NCBI RefSeq assembly: GCF_031834595.1
Contig: NZ_CP115541.1
Coordinates: 868,001 to 932,000 of the forward strand
Reading direction: 5' to 3'
Source of the DNA: Stenotrophomonas oahuensis
GTDB lineage: Bacteria; Pseudomonadota; Gammaproteobacteria; Xanthomonadales; Xanthomonadaceae
DNA: 64,000 nucleotides
A model generated the notes under the pieces. That model did not search any database. It was given only the letters and a program-made list of their open reading frames with translations, and was not told the DNA's origin. This document shows positions 63,020 through 64,000 of the stretch, piece after piece (positions within the stretch are counted from its first letter, which is position 1; every line of letters begins with the position of its first letter). The position numbers and the translations under genes are program-made.

Positions 63020-64000
63020 TTACTCCGATTCCCACCACATCAGGAAGCTGTGCCACAGGCGCTTGAAGAAGCCAGCTTCTTCCACCGCAGCCACGGCCAC
63101 CAGCGGAGCTTCCGCCACCACCTTGCCGTCCAGGGTCACCTTCAGCGTGCCGATCGGCTGACCCGCAGTGAACGGCGCTTCCAGGGTCTTGGGCACGTCG
63201 ATGGTCGGCTTGAGATCGTTGTAGCGACCGCGCGGCACGCTCACCAGCAGCGGCTGGGCCACGCCCAGCTGCACGTTGTCGGCCTGCCCCTTCCACACCT
63301 TGTGTTCGGCCACGGCCTTGCCCGGCTCGTACATGCGGTGGGTTTCGAAGAAGCGGAAGCCCCAGTTGAGCAGGGCGAGGCTGTCATCGGCACGCTGCTT
63401 CTCCGAAGCACCGCCCAGCACGACGGCGATCAGGCGCTGGTCACCGCGCTGGGCCGAGCTCATCAGGCAGTAGCCGGCTTCCGAGGTGTGGCCGGTCTTG
63501 ATGCCGTCAACGCTGGCGTCGCGCCACAGCAGCAGGTTGCGGTTGGGCTGGGTGATGCTGCCCACGGTGAATTCCTTCACCTTGTTGTAGGCATAGGTTT
63601 CCGGGTAGTCACGCACCATCGCCCGGCCCAGCAGTGCCAGGTCGTAAGCGGTGGTCTGGTGTCCCGGCGCGCTGAGGCCGTGGGCGTTGACGAAGTGCGA
63701 GTCCTTCATGCCGATCTTGGCGGCATAGCTGTTCATCAGCGACGCGAAGGCTTCTTCGCTGCCCGCCACGTGTTCGGCCAGCGCGATGGCGGCGTCGTTG
63801 CCGGACTGGATCGCCATGCCCTTTTCCATGTCTTCCAGACGCGCGGTCTGGTTGACCGGGAAGCCGCTGTAGCTGCCATCGGTGCCGGCACCGCCTTCGC
63901 GCCAGGCACGTTCGCTCATCATCACCTGGTCGTCCGGACGCACCTTGCCGTTCTTCACTTCGGCGGCGATCACGTACGAGGTCATCACCTTGGTGATGCT
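63020..64000 (-). CDS. dacC: D-alanyl-D-alanine carboxypeptidase, PBP5 type (5' end outside window)
   Basis: The visible 327 residues run from the catalytic motif to the stop. The first visible residues are S-I-T-K (S-x-x-K), then SGN (IQSGNDAAIALAEHVAGS) and KTG (SVDGIKTGHTSEAGYC), the three motifs of low-molecular-mass penicillin-binding proteins. A C-terminal beta domain (~230-300) and an amphipathic membrane anchor (FFKRLWHSFLMWW) follow. It trims the terminal D-Ala of peptidoglycan pentapeptides. The start lies beyond the right edge. In related genomes it neighbours ybeD, lipB and lipA. Confidence 0.92.
   Translation of the reverse strand, partial: SITKVMTSYVIAAEVKNGKVRPDDQVMMSERAWREGGAGTDGSYSGFPVNQTARLEDMEKGMAIQSGNDAAIALAEHVAGSEEAFASLMNSYAAKIGMKDSHFVNAHGLSAPGHQTTAYDLALLGRAMVRDYPETYAYNKVKEFTVGSITQPNRNLLLWRDASVDGIKTGHTSEAGYCLMSSAQRGDQRLIAVVLGGASEKQRADDSLALLNWGFRFFETHRMYEPGKAVAEHKVWKGQADNVQLGVAQPLLVSVPRGRYNDLKPTIDVPKTLEAPFTAGQPIGTLKVTLDGKVVAEAPLVAVAAVEEAGFFKRLWHSFLMWWESE

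Overview
The window looks like chromosome from a Stenotrophomonas-type gammaproteobacterium (Xanthomonadaceae). The main evidence is the many GTAG-headed palindromes, usually in inverted pairs between genes, which match the SMAG/REP repeats described in S. maltophilia. High GC, xanthomonad-style TonB-dependent receptors and a GlcNAc-utilisation locus like that of Xanthomonas agree. Species was not determined. No rRNA, tRNA, CRISPR array, phage or insertion-sequence transposase was recognised.

Layout. 1-16 kb: small membrane and secreted proteins, two VOC proteins, two regulator/oxidoreductase divergent pairs (AraC with an aldo/keto reductase, LysR with a zinc alcohol dehydrogenase), glutamate-cysteine ligase, an MBL hydrolase, EngB, cytochrome c4, two DsbA-like oxidases (one a lipoprotein) and an EEP hydrolase. 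16-25 kb: RhtA-type exporter, a Fur-box-preceded siderophore receptor, a sulfatase, a large TonB-dependent receptor and an unaccompanied ExbD. 25-31.5 kb: soluble lytic transglycosylase, CCA-adding enzyme and a large autotransporter.

31.5-43.8 kb is one functional block for GlcNAc or chitin-derived sugars. A leftward operon encodes the inner-membrane transporter, LacI-type repressor, SIS-family deaminase, NagA deacetylase and NagX. To the right are a glucokinase-family kinase, a TonB-dependent receptor and a GH20 hexosaminidase. A perfect 12-bp palindrome and a one-mismatch copy sit in the divergent promoter region and are the likely repressor operators.

43.8-46.4 kb is the most unusual stretch. 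Short unknown genes, an orphan HigA-type antitoxin coupled to an unknown 130-residue protein, and a switch-like RNA leader are separated by copies or halves of a 147-bp nested palindrome. It can be read as a cassette-like array bordered by repeats.

46.4-64 kb is mostly housekeeping: MidA-type methyltransferase, pteridine reductase, FolK, Anbu-type protease, a REC-kinase-REC protein, BON protein plus a truncated relic, 6-phosphogluconate dehydrogenase, Prc protease, LipA-LipB-YbeD, an LpxR-type deacylase and the 3' part of a PBP5-type carboxypeptidase cut by the window edge. SMAG-type repeats repeatedly supply stop codons or the last residues of neighbouring proteins.
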